A stretch of 64,000 bases of DNA. Source: Paralvinella palmiformis. Taxonomy: Eukaryota > Annelida > Polychaeta > Terebellida > Alvinellidae. The stretch spans positions 439,001 through 503,000 of the forward strand of contig JAODUP010000320.1 of the NCBI GenBank assembly GCA_025642065.1. The letters run 5' to 3'. The notes under the pieces were generated by a model. It searched no databases and was not told the origin of the DNA. It was given only the letters and a program-made list of their open reading frames with translations. Position numbers and translations under genes: made by a program. This document shows, in pieces, positions 27,301 to 33,826 of the stretch. The number at the start of each line of letters is the position of its first letter. The first letter of the stretch is position 1.

Positions 27301-27896
27301 GACGTCATCGCCGAAATTTACGTGCAGCGTCGTTCGTTCCGGACCGGTCGTTGTAATGACGAACATCACCGTTTCCATTGGCCTGACGTAGGCGTTCGAC
27401 GTCGGCTTCTGGATCTCGATCTCGATCGTCGTCCGCCAATCGTCCGGTACCGTGGTCACGTGGCTGGCCCAGTGCAAGACGTAGCTGTCGCCGCCATCGC
27501 AGTCGGCCAACGTGACGCGTTCGAGCTCGTTGGCGGTGACACAGCTACAGGATGATTGTTTTGTTATGGCTATCTGGAGCAGATCCTGGACGCATGCCAT
27601 CCGGCAGTCTGCCAGTAAGTTGGAAGATGATTCTAAGTGATGGTCGGTTTTCGGAATCGAGGGAGGCAGCATCGCCGCACAGCCGATCTTCGTGTCAGAG
27701 GACGCGTTCGCTGTTAGATAACGAAATAAGCCGTATCATCATCATCATCATCACCACCAGCAGCATCATTATTATCATCACTGACTTCATAAATATTTTT
27801 TATTACGATCTGCCAGACACGCGCAATTTTTCCATTTTATACTGATTCAATTACTACCTTTAACTCACAAACAGAGATGATCAGAGAAACAATCCA

Positions 27897-27938
<42 letters not shown>

Positions 27939-28903
27939 TACACAGTTTCCAGCCGTGAAATTTACACTAAATATTCGCCTTAACAGAAGTAATTTCTGTA
28001 AATAGTTTGTGTTTGTGAACAGCTCCGACGATTATAGTAGTTTAAGCCCTAAATTTTACATAACGCCCAAAGTTTGTGCTGTACTCACGCGCGTGAACAC
28101 CGGCTGTAATAGTCAGGTTGGCCAACTTAATACTTGCGGCGCTACTTCCGGTCTCCGTGTTGGCTTTACCGACGACAATATCCGGATAGAGATCTATTTC
28201 CGGTCCGGCGTAAACCCTTTCTTCGCCCTCCGTATCCTGCGCCACCCGTAGGCCATCCACGTAGAGGACGAGGTCGCGATTCCACGTGAACGCGATCGTC
28301 GTCGGTTCGTCTTCGACGAGAATGACGCTCACCGACCAGGATCTCGTACCCTTCGCCACGCCAACCTCGTGTTCTCGGCCGTAGTTCTGCCGGAAGTAGA
28401 ATCCCTCCGACATCGAGCTCTGGCCGCCGCTGCTGAGGATATAACTACGAGGCAGATCCGGAACTCCACGTTTCGGGCTGTATCGGAGAGAGACCGTCAG
28501 GCCGTCGGGACAGCGATCCAGATTGCCGACGCAGTCGTGAGGATAACGTCCCAGCGTCGTGGGCCCGACGTCAGCTGGCTGGGCGGCCTCGAGAAACGTC
28601 ACATCGTTCACCGGTCGAAATCCGTCGCCCGACACTGAAAAACAAAAACATTGGATTTATCTCCTAAATATTATAAATATAATCGACTTAGAATATTAAT
28701 TATTATTTATCCTTGTTTAATCCGAACAATACTTTAAATAATCGAAAAGAGAGCTTTATAATTATTAGGCGCTCCGACGACGCGTTCGCGACCTAGAAGA
28801 TTGAAGGATTTTCGATTCAGCGCCATCAGAATACTTTCTAACCGATTATGCACGTACCTAGAACTGCGAGCGATGCAAACAACACGAAAAACGCATTGGT
28901 CAT
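4607..28903 (-). CDS. Polycystin-1 family receptor/channel, complete 28-exon gene
   Basis: Large plasma-membrane protein of the polycystin-1 (PKD1/PKD1-like) family, which senses ligands or mechanical cues and forms TRPP-type channel complexes. Coding exons in transcript order: 28858-28903, 28089-28634, 24400-27710, 23869-23892, 23630-23758, 21249-21342, 20248-20765, 19866-20066, 19066-19204, 18406-18431, 17855-17999, 17262-17403, 16562-16782, 15154-15272, 13437-13664, 12395-12565, 11720-11880, 10858-11143, 10118-10366, 9588-9729, 8895-9034, 8593-8728, 7627-7868, 7131-7305, 6580-7013, 5780-6038, 5156-5489, 4607-4793. All junctions are GT-AG, phases join without a break, and the total is 8,805 nt (2,934 aa) ending in TAG. 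Domain order is signal peptide, LamG-like, WSC, five PKD repeats, REJ, Cys-rich insert, GAIN/GPS, TM1, PLAT, then the remaining helices and the pore. Exons are GC-richer than the AT-rich introns. The subfamily (PKD1, PKD1L1/2/3 or REJ-like) is not resolvable by eye. Least certain are the start codon and the acceptors of exons 11 and 14. Confidence 0.9.
4955..5120 (+). mobile_element. tRNA-derived SINE, family A
   Basis: Pol III B-box GGTTCAAACCC in a tRNA-like head. The family-A body follows (CAGAAGG, TTTCATCTTTCACTTCGCCT, TTGGAGG, CACAAAAGTGGCCGTAAAAC). It ends 35 bp from the donor of polycystin exon 27. Confidence 0.75.
5600..5760. repeat. Two (TA)n tracts between polycystin exons 27 and 26
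   Basis: Tracts at 5600-5634 and 5705-5756. The second ends 24 bp from the exon 26 donor. Confidence 0.9.
6390..6500 (+). mobile_element. SINE family A, 3'-truncated
   Basis: The head GGGGCGCCTCGCTGACCTAA, a B-box-like GGGTTCGCACCC and the start of the body (TATCAGAAGGGTGTTTCA) are present. The rest is missing. Lies 80 bp downstream of exon 25. Confidence 0.7.
6580..7013 (-). CDS. Polycystin exon 25: TOP (polycystin) domain
   Basis: The 434-nt exon encodes the conserved extracellular TOP domain. It includes CSVLKPF, PGWELPP, SAWVY, YKGGGYTMSF, WVDVNTRVVMFEFTLYNANV and NLFASVIMMAEY. The W-D-x-x-T-R and YN-x-N-x-N-L-F signatures are diagnostic for polycystin channels. Third codon positions are strongly G/C, unlike the surrounding introns. 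Confidence 0.92.
7131..11143 (-). CDS. Polycystin exons 18-24: transmembrane helices 2-6 and start of TOP domain
   Basis: Exons 10858-11143, 10118-10366, 9588-9729, 8895-9034, 8593-8728, 7627-7868 and 7131-7305. Hallmarks are FTRVQRISCC with CLLFLTMITN (helix), FPPNLFIVTVFRK (helix), WLGTFLLSFFQSVIVVQPVK (helix and conserved polycystin QP-K motif), an acidic loop DFDEEEEDLSDAND, and CIVYVFFVLVLFFLSY (helix). The start of the extracellular TOP/polycystin-cation-channel domain follows (LPNLYSGRWYNGKPLDW and VGVARIRTQRI). Exon 23 ends at GTTCGT and exon 21 at GTTTGC, both weaker donors chosen by frame and homology. Confidence 0.88.
7425..7520. repeat. (TAG)n / (TTA)n trinucleotide tract
   Basis: Mostly TAG with ATG and AAT variants, in polycystin intron 23. 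Confidence 0.9.
8470..8580 (-). mobile_element. tRNA-like SINE head next to polycystin exon 22
   Basis: The minus strand has GGCTCAGTGGTGGTTAAGTC (A-box) and TAGGGTTCAAATCCAC (B-box). It starts 14 bp after the exon 22 donor. Too diverged to fold as a tRNA gene. Confidence 0.5.
11720..12565 (-). CDS. Polycystin exons 16-17: PLAT/LH2 domain
   Basis: Exons 12395-12565 and 11720-11880. YHYQLTVYTG opens the PLAT beta-sandwich, which sits in the first cytoplasmic loop of polycystins and binds lipid. Next come RRLYDGKRK, FPTGSIYNFVL, LRIWHDNTGKG (the HDN signature), WFLDQIQVTDIQTGEKF and the following exon. Exon 16 ends at a GTCAGT donor. Reading on through it would add sequence that does not fit the PLAT alignment, so the splice is preferred. 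Confidence 0.9.
12202..12257. repeat. (TA)n microsatellite
   Basis: Pure dinucleotide run 138 bp from the exon 16 donor. Upstream at 11890-12120 are (ATT), (ATC) and (ACT) trinucleotide tracts. Confidence 0.9.
13100..13246 (+). mobile_element. SINE family A, good head
   Basis: GGGCGCCTCCGTGGTCTAGT (A-box TGGTCTAGTTGG) and GAGTTCGAATCTC (B-box) head the family-A body, which ends at CATCAATAATAATC. The best preserved tRNA-like head in the window. The source tRNA is not determined. Confidence 0.8.
13437..13664 (-). CDS. Polycystin exon 15: GPS cleavage site and first membrane helix
   Basis: The exon carries QCLSTHLTSFGG, the HL/T autoproteolysis site of the GPS motif. A linker (MVVPPNTIDFKTVFSLEKF) follows, then a strong hydrophobic segment (FCTVIIVLLIYVVVIIW) ended by RRED. 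This is the first transmembrane helix. Compared with the usual GPS pattern, the Cys after the Trp-Gly turn and the last Cys of C-x-C are missing, so two of four cysteines remain. Cleavage chemistry depends on His-Leu and Thr/Ser, which are intact. Confidence 0.88.
13840..13945 (-). mobile_element. tRNA-derived SINE, family E fragment
   Basis: The minus strand has CACGTTAGTGCAGTTATTAA and GTAGGATCGAATCTCAGTGT (B-box GATCGAATC). The same CAACACTGAGATT-G-A-x-CC phrase occurs at 38410-38510 (minus). Confidence 0.5.
14900..14960. repeat. (TA)n microsatellite
   Basis: 61-bp pure run in polycystin intron 14. Confidence 0.9.
15154..19204 (-). CDS. Polycystin exons 9-14: GAIN core up to GPS
   Basis: Exons 19066-19204, 18406-18431 (26-nt micro-exon), 17855-17999, 17262-17403, 16562-16782 and 15154-15272. 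They contain the conserved GAIN/REJ-C pattern S-A-M-x-x-x-x-PNPFTY, the strand MHIMIWP, and HVAIKYDDFP. Exon 14 ends in CRYFNETTDSWETDG, the first half of the GPS motif. The exon 11 acceptor was placed at CAG/AAC (17999) because the alternative upstream sequence is (TA)n with no AG. This choice restores phase 0 with exon 10. Confidence 0.8.
15684..16315. repeat. Unnamed dispersed repeat, copy 1 (polycystin intron 13)
   Basis: Aligns end to end with 40568-41066. Shared landmarks are CTTTGGTG, TTAATTAT near the centre followed by ATGCACGCATGCTCA, and the final ATATTTCAG. No ORF and no obvious terminal repeats. Class unknown. Confidence 0.65.
16895..17130. repeat. Probable interspersed repeat rich in GGGCCCC and AGGCCC
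   Basis: Between exons 13 and 12 of the polycystin, GC-rich phrases (GAGGCCCCTGGGC, GGGGCCC, GAGGAGCCCC, GCCCATCTTGCCCA) stand out from the AT-rich intron. They look like the body of a MITE. No second copy was found in the window. Confidence 0.35.
18064..18372. repeat. Compound (TA)n, (GA)n, (TC)n and (CA)n block
   Basis: (TA)n at 18064-18101 and 18234-18283, (GA)n at 18107-18128, (TC)n at 18217-18232 and (CA)n at 18310-18355. It fills the 406-bp intron between the 26-nt exon 10 and exon 11. Confidence 0.9.
18843..18934 (-). mobile_element. SINE family A, body only
   Basis: Reverse of the family-A body: GCGGCCACTTTTGTGCACAA to GATGAAACACCCTTC. The head is absent. Confidence 0.7.
19370..19673 (-). 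mobile_element. tRNA-derived SINE, family D, with (ATT)n tail
   Basis: On the minus strand, TGGCGCAGCTAGTTAGAGCG (A-box) lies at the 5' end. CTGGTTCACTC is a B-box candidate. The 3' end is GCTATATAAACAATCATT followed by (ATT)n. About 300 bp, apparently full length, in polycystin intron 8. Confidence 0.65.
19866..20765 (-). CDS. Polycystin exons 7-8: acidic/proline linker and Cys-rich insert
   Basis: Exon 7 (20248-20765) starts with a disordered stretch rich in Asp, Glu, Pro, Gly, Ser and Thr. It then becomes Cys-rich (PPCD, EDCE, FCCTDGCE). Exon 8 (19866-20066) continues with VCRVEPQCCEM, LCSWAGW, GDCDYN and IECNG before a charged helix. Together they hold about 13 cysteines in about 110 residues. 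I do not recognise this module as a standard polycystin domain. It lies between the REJ and the GPS-proximal part. Exon 7 ends at a GTAGTT donor just before (TGTC)n, (GT)n and (TA)n tracts in the short intron. Confidence 0.75.
20090..20205. repeat. Compound (TA)n, (GT)n, (TGTC)n block
   Basis: Between polycystin exons 8 and 7. The whole intron is only 181 bp and is mostly microsatellite. Confidence 0.9.
21249..23892 (-). CDS. Polycystin exons 4-6: start of GAIN region
   Basis: Exon 4 (23869-23892) is a 24-nt micro-exon encoding GSGNASSE. Exon 5 (23630-23758) encodes an amphipathic helical segment with repeated MDK/MDT turns and uses a GTCAGC donor. Exon 6 (21249-21342) encodes an Ala/Lys-rich helix. 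Helices of this kind form the first part of GAIN domains in polycystins and adhesion receptors. All three keep frame. Intron 5 (21343-23629) carries a 47-bp tandem array and several SINEs. Confidence 0.75.
21560..22085. repeat. 47-bp tandem array with three-unit higher-order pattern
   Basis: Eleven units start at 21570, 21617, 21664, 21711, 21758, 21805, 21852, 21899, 21946, 21993 and 22040. The core is TCTATTTATCACTAACACA and CTAGAGCCATA. Variants A (GGCGTC), B (GTCGTCTATGTATCACTAGC) and C (TTACCGTC) recur in the order A-B-C-A-B-C-A, giving a 141-bp superunit. In polycystin intron 5. Confidence 0.9.
22276..22382 (+). mobile_element. SINE family A, body only
   Basis: TTTCATCTTTCACTTCGCCT through TCGGCCCGCTTAGCCTACCT and GACAAAAGTGGC. 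The head is lost. Confidence 0.7.
22601..23041. mobile_element. hAT-like MITE, uninterrupted copy
   Basis: Begins CAGGGATGCC and ends GGTCATGCCTG, an imperfect inverted pair. 441 bp, no ORF. Near-identical sequence recurs at 50178-50309 and 56388-56645, so it is a dispersed family. Confidence 0.65.
23185..23335 (-). mobile_element. SINE family A, full length
   Basis: Minus orientation. The body (GGCCGAGCGACCTCCAAAGG, GAACCACCCTTCGGAC) is followed by a tRNA-like head ending AACTAGTAGCGCAGTTGGCC when read on the minus strand. Confidence 0.75.
23452..23590 (-). mobile_element. tRNA-derived SINE, family C
   Basis: On the minus strand, GGCACAGTGGTTAGCGTACT (A-box) and CTGTGGGTTTGAAGAC (B-box region) form the head. 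A body of about 70 bp is shared with 34876-35030. Confidence 0.6.
24205..24255 (-). mobile_element. SINE family B, 3' fragment
   Basis: GGAATATCCCCAGGATGTCG and CTTGTTTAGCACAGCCT match the reverse of the family-B end, next to a (TA)n tract. Confidence 0.55.
24258..24326. repeat. (TA)n microsatellite
   Basis: 69-bp pure run, 74 bp from the donor of polycystin exon 3. Confidence 0.9.
24400..27710 (-). CDS. Polycystin exon 3: WSC, PKD repeats, REJ
   Basis: A single 3,311-nt exon (about residues 198-1301). It opens with a WSC-type module (residues 207-275; Cys at 208, 233, 237, 252, 254 and 268). About five PKD repeats follow, recognisable from FGDD, LDVDD, YGDG, YDNG and MGDG turns with downstream G-x-Y-x-V strands such as QQPGAYSVKV. 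From about residue 910 on comes a REJ region (Cys at 924 and 959, W-x-T-Q-W core, IPGNTLWYGTYKL, later YLKIVPSPLV). N-glycosylation sequons are frequent, as expected outside the cell. Three basic motifs, RQKR (813-816), RKRR (1028-1031) and RTRR (1262-1265), fit furin-type consensus sites. The exon ends in phase 0 at GTGAGT. Confidence 0.85.
28089..28634 (-). CDS. Polycystin exon 2: LamG/ConA-like domain
   Basis: One exon of 546 nt (about residues 16-197) encodes a concanavalin-like jellyroll. Visible signs are the DGLTVSLRY strand, the pair CVG/CPD early in the domain, and the LVLYVDGLRV strand typical of LamG and pentraxin-like folds. The exon ends in phase 1 at GTGAGT. Such N-terminal lectin-like modules bind carbohydrate or matrix in related receptors; the ligand here is unknown. 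The domain name is assigned from pattern, not from a profile search. Confidence 0.7.
28858..28903 (-). CDS. Polycystin exon 1: signal peptide
   Basis: The exon encodes MTNAFFVLFASLAVL and ends in phase 1 at a GTACGT donor. The short polar start followed by a hydrophobic core is a typical signal peptide, as expected for an ectodomain receptor. The same frame stays open upstream to another ATG at 29161, which would add 86 mostly polar residues and bury the hydrophobic stretch. I chose the inner ATG because it places the signal at the N-terminus. A type II anchor made from the longer form cannot be excluded. Confidence 0.7.
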
Positions 28904-30582
28904 AACTTTGGCAGTCGACTGGTGTATTCCCACTATCACATAATGTTTTCTGCCTATAAACGATCCGGAATACATGTAATTTTTTTGGAAACGTGATTCT
29001 TCAATTCGCTTTCCCCGGCTCCTTGTTCCTTCGGGCAAAATCTCGGAACTGGAACTGCCAGCGAGACATTTCTTCGCAGCTGATTGGCCGACGTCGACGA
29101 ATACGTCATCGGATACGGTCCATCTCATCCAGTCGCCCCGGCAACCGAAGCTACGACGCATTATCGAGAATATTCCATGTTGGATAGAAATTTAATTACG
29201 CCGCCACGGCTGACTTGGCAGCCATTCTTCGGTCCCCCGGGTTGGAGATGGCACGCCATACACTGGACCGTCTGAATAATGACATGAATATTTAATTTCT
29301 TAATTTTCGAGTCTTCCCACTTGTTTTCGGTAGGAATTCGGTCGATCACGATCGAACTGACCCCGGCCAAATCCGTCGTTTACCGTCGAACGCGAAGCAC
29401 GGAAGCTGCTGTGTCGGTGATTTGGTATCAGGGAGAACCCAGCATCGGGGTTTGTGCTATCGATTTCTCGGACGCTTTCTAGTCACTATCTTCTGATTGG
29501 ACTTGCACAGGGAGATTAATAAATGAGAGAGAGAGGGGGGGGGGGGTGGAAATTCGTGGACAAACAACTGCTGGTGGATGGAAAACTCTTGGCATCCTTT
29601 CATAAACACGCTTCCGTGAGAATGGAAATCTTTTTACAAGATGACATCAAAAAGCTTTTCAAATCGAAATCACGATTTTATTGTTCATAAACTGGCTGTT
29701 CTAATATGCGCTCTGCATATTGTGCAAGTAATTAATTATGACGATTAATGCTGCTGATGAACAGACAGATTCCAACAGGTAGATTCACCGCCCCCCCCCC
29801 TCCCCCGAATATCTAGAAGACGAAGTATATTATGATACACAGCGTGCGCCATCCGCGTATGAAAGCAGAATCAATAATATTCATTTTAGCACTAAACATA
29901 TTATCTGGTCGTGTCAACTCTTTTACTTCCCCTCTTTTCACGATTTGTGTCGATATTGTATTTAAATTATGAAAGCCTTCGAAAAAAAATTCAATGTGGC
30001 ATTTTCTTAAACGAAAACTATATATTTTAGGGTTTCATACACTGATAAAGCGAAACTAGAAACACAGCTCTACAAAATGACAGTGTTGTACCTTCGTGGA
30101 GATAATTCTTCTGACTAACCTAAACAAACGACATCAATTACAATGGAATATGTAATTATATTGTTCAGCTGATCCTCCTGTCTGGTGTTTCTTTTATCTC
30201 CAACGTACAAAAAAACCTTAACAAATAGGCCAACAATACAACAACAAAAAACACATATGTAGGTAGACCTGGTCGGAAAGGAAAATCTCCTTTGTGGCGT
30301 GACACCCGAATTAAACTAATAAATCAGAAAAGCGTGCGAATGGGTCTCCAGTTTGTTTAAATTGTGTAGGACGAATAAACTGTTTTCATTTGATATTAAC
30401 GACGCTAATGGTGTAGAATACGAACAGCAATTATTTCCAGCTTTTTATGGAATTGTTACATTGTTTCATCGTACTATTTGGATTAGTTTCGCTAACAAAG
30501 TACCGTTTTACGCTGAGAATTGCCTAACAGAGCATTTTCTTTAAACGTGATACTCTATCAATACTATTTAATAGTAGCACCA
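28904..30582. other. Upstream region of the polycystin gene
   Basis: 28904-29400 is locally GC-richer, with CpGs, and probably contains the 5' UTR and promoter. The open frame upstream of the start ATG reaches 29161. The rest has a (GA)n/G-tract at 29523-29548 and a C-tract at 29790, with no gene seen. Confidence 0.4.
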
Positions 30583-31062
30583 CGATAAGCCATATCATGG
30601 TCTAACTGGTAGCGCGGTTGGCCACAATTAAGTCTGAACCATCCGAGTTCAAATCTCGGCATATGCATGTCAGAAGGGTGCGTGTTTCGTCTTTCACTTG
30701 GTCTGATTAACTTTGGAGGTCGCTCGTATCGTTGCTTGCTTTGCTGCATGCTTTGTTTTTTTTCGGGAAGAATCCCCAGGCTGTCGCTTATTCAGCACAG
30801 CCTCAATGTTAGAGTGGTTGAGAAACCTCCTCCACCACAACTCACAGGTCACTAGTGCCAGAGTGTTTTACGTCATCAGGGGGTCTTTAATGACCCCCTT
30901 TATTTTTAATAATTCAGTGGAGACGGCAGCGCCATTTAACGTGGCCATGCAGCCACCCACGATTTTGTGAGCCGAGAAATTAATCTCTGAAAAAATTTCG
31001 ACCTCTTGCTCGGATCGTTTAGCCTACCGTGCGCATAAAAGTGATCGTTAGACGTCAAACAT
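30583..31062 (+). mobile_element. SINE family A split by a SINE family B insertion
   Basis: The family-A head and body run to GGAGGTCGCTCG (about 30730) and resume at TCGGATCGTTTAGCCTACCG (31009). Between them lies a reverse-oriented family-B element. The junctions carry GCTCGTATCGTT and GCTCGGATCGTT, a 12-bp target duplication with one change. Confidence 0.8.
30735..31008 (-). mobile_element. SINE family B inserted in a family A copy
   Basis: Reverse of the family-B body: CCCCAGGCTGTCGCTTATTC, AGTGGTTGAGAAACCTCC, GGCAGCGCCATTTAACGTGG and TTGTGAGCCGAGAAATTAAT. The tRNA-like head is truncated at the right junction. Confidence 0.8.
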
Positions 31063-31527
31063 CTGTAAACGTGATGCAGCACATGCTATATAACGTGGCA
31101 GCATTTATACATTAACTTAACACAATTTGGAAATATGGAATTATGAGCTTTCATTTATTTCAATCATTTGGGAATATTTAATATTAGAGGTGTGCAAAGA
31201 CTTAGCATCTTCAAGGTATCTCACAGGAAAATTATTTGAATATAGGTCGCCCTTGACTTGTGGAACTCTAAAATGTCTAGTATTGTGCTGTTTCCTCTGT
31301 CCCAAGTACCCCTATTGCCTACAAGGAAGCCGAATACCTATATATTATAATTAATTGGTAAATCCTTCAAACACACCACAATCCGTCCATATTTATCCAC
31401 CTTCGACTTACCAGTGTCAGACAAAGATGGAACCTTACTTTCTCACACTCAATGACTACCATCTGCTAGGAACGTCCCAGATTGAAGGGACAGAGTATAA
31501 AGGGCAGGATATATGAAATGTCAGCCT

Positions 31528-31885
31528 CATAGTGAGCTCGGTGGCCTAGCGGTTAAGCACCCGGCAGCTTGGTGCCAACGGTCACAGGTTCGAACCCGGC
31601 AAGAGGTCGAAACTTTTCCAGGGATTAATTTTTCGGCTCACAACATCGTGGGAGGCTGACCACGTTAAATGGCGCTGCCGTCTCCACTGAATTATTTAAA
31701 ATAAAGGGGGGACGTTAAAAAAACCCTGAGGACGTAAACCCTCAGACCACCCTCAAGGTATTTCGGATCCATCTTTCCGTACTGCTTCCCTGCGAGTGGT
31801 GGGGGAGGATGTTTCTCAACCACTCCAACATAGAGGCTGTGCTGATTAAGCGACAGCCTGGGGGGTCCTCCTCGAACAACAAAAC
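31528..31885 (+). mobile_element. tRNA-derived SINE, family B, full length
   Basis: Head GAGCTCGGTGGCCTAGCGGT (A-box) and GGTTCGAACCC (B-box) resemble a Leu/Ser-type tRNA. The body of about 280 bp has GAGGTCGAAACTTTTCCAG, TGACCACGTTAAATGGCGCT, CTCAACCACTCCAACATAGA and AAGCGACAGCC. It ends in CAAACAAAC. Confidence 0.85.
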
Positions 31886-33826
31886 AAACATGTCAGCCTA
31901 TTTCACTCATCTCTTCGTGACGATCTATCAGAAATTATTGTGAATTTCATTCTGGCTCACAGCATAAGTTTTCTCCAATTCTCCTAATCAATAAATAGGA
32001 CAATTAAGCGCCATTGGTCAATTCAAAACATACACAATGCGACTCCCGGAATGTGATATTGTGGCAGATTCAGATTGAGGGAGGATCCTTGAAATTGCCA
32101 TCAGCTTGTTTCCTTCTAAAATGATGATGTCTTTAATTTCAATTCTATAGAAACATTAAAGAATATATATTTATTTATTTAACCACTATATGTCGCACCA
32201 ATGTGATATTCTGTAAATGGGGTCTTAATATTTTGTTTTAACCTGTGGTAAATTTACATTGTAGTTTTCATTAGCTGGCAAAGTGTAGCGTGTAACAGAA
32301 TTTAAGTGTTTAAAAAACTCATGCGATCTACAATAAAGTCTTCTATGTCGGTCATACTACTACAAATCTCTATAATACCTGCTTTGATTGAAATAGTGCT
32401 TCATCATATATACTAATCTCCAATCTCATATACGACCAATCTCACATACCTATGACCAATCTCACATATGACCAAACATTTCTTCGGCAATGCAAGTACT
32501 ATACAATAAATGGATTGATTGTTTATTGTCCAGATCTTGAAACAGTGAAAACATATCGACAAAACAAAACATACAGAACATCAAACAGATGACAGCAACG
32601 GTGATCCATAAACCTAATAATAATAATAACATGATCCCCATTAATATTCTATTGTGCAACACAAATAATTAAAATGACATTCAAATACATAAACACAGAC
32701 CACATTTATTACAAGCAGGGATGCCAATGGAAAACAAGAAGAAACTCTGAAAATATTGGGATTGTGTTGCGAACAATCCTCGGAATTGATCGAGAACGGG
32801 CAGAAAAACTCTGAAATCCACAGAACATTGGCATCCCATGTACAGTAACACAATAGACTTTTAGCGGTACATCAGACTTTTCTACTTGAACGCAGATTTT
32901 AATTTAGCCATTAATATTTGGAAAATCTGTTTCAGAGCCAACATTATATCATTAAAAGCATTTATTTTCTTCATATCATATGATAATGTTAAACTGTTGG
33001 AAACGTTTTCCAACTGTTCAATACTAATAATTTTCCAAGAAAACACACATAGTAATGCTGGGCAAGATTATAATAGAATGCATTTTAATGCCTGATTATA
33101 AAGATTAAAACCTTCCTTATTTTCAACTAGCAATAACTGAATAAGCACGTTTTAGACAAAACTCGTTGAATACAAAACAACCGCTCAATTAATACATGAT
33201 TATAGTAATTTATAGTAATTATCAGTGTGTGTAAAAACGATGAATGATCCAGTCTAATGAAGATGAATTAAAGCTTTCTCAAGCTAAGATTCCATGTGTA
33301 GGGACAAGGGCATGTGGATACAATAATTGGTAAATAGATACAGGATTATATTTAACTGAAGTGTTGACATGTTGGTCCAAATTACTGCTCAAGCAATATT
33401 ATTTTTGAATAAGCCACCATTTTGAAAGCTGGAAAAATACCTCTATGATGATCTAGCTATGGGAATTTCCAAACTGAACTAGACAAACTACAGTCTCATT
33501 ACAGAAATGATTGGATGAAACATCCTATAGACACAAGAATTTGAATTAAGACCTGCAGGTCTACAGTGTATTGTAAACAGCTCCCAGAATAGAGATTGAA
33601 AACCTGATAGTAGCAACTGAGATCTAGTTAGTAACACCAATTAAACAACAGCAAACAAATATTCCATCACGATATAACAGACGCATAAACATAATTAAAA
33701 TATCCTTGACAAGATGTGATAAACTACTGAAATGATACCGAAATGCAAGGAGGTCAATTACCTGATAAACTGTTTTTCTTTACTTTGCACTTGATTAAAA
33801 CAAATGAGACCTAATTTTAGCCTTGA
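31886..33826. other. Intergenic spacer downstream of GGPS1
   Basis: AT-rich with one short MITE (32716-32840). Several minus-strand ORFs of 60-70 codons are not recognisable. AATAAA on the minus strand at 32961-32966 could serve GGPS1. Confidence 0.4.
32716..32840. mobile_element. Short MITE with CAGGGATGCCAATG ends
   Basis: About 125 bp bounded by CAGGGATGCCAATGG and its near-perfect inverse CATTGGCATCCCATG. The first ten bases equal those of the MITE at 22601. A non-autonomous hAT-like element is the likely class. Confidence 0.6.

Noticed and set aside
26851..27555. 234-codon plus-strand ORF
   Set aside because: Lies wholly antisense to polycystin exon 3. Its length follows from the GC-rich codon use of the real gene, and it has no recognisable domain. 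The same applies to plus ORFs at 24604-25059, 25121-25405 and 27119-27391.
28838..29161. Start of the polycystin at 29161 (86 extra residues)
   Set aside because: The frame is open, but the extension is polar and would place the hydrophobic signal sequence internally. The ATG at 28901 gives a standard signal peptide.
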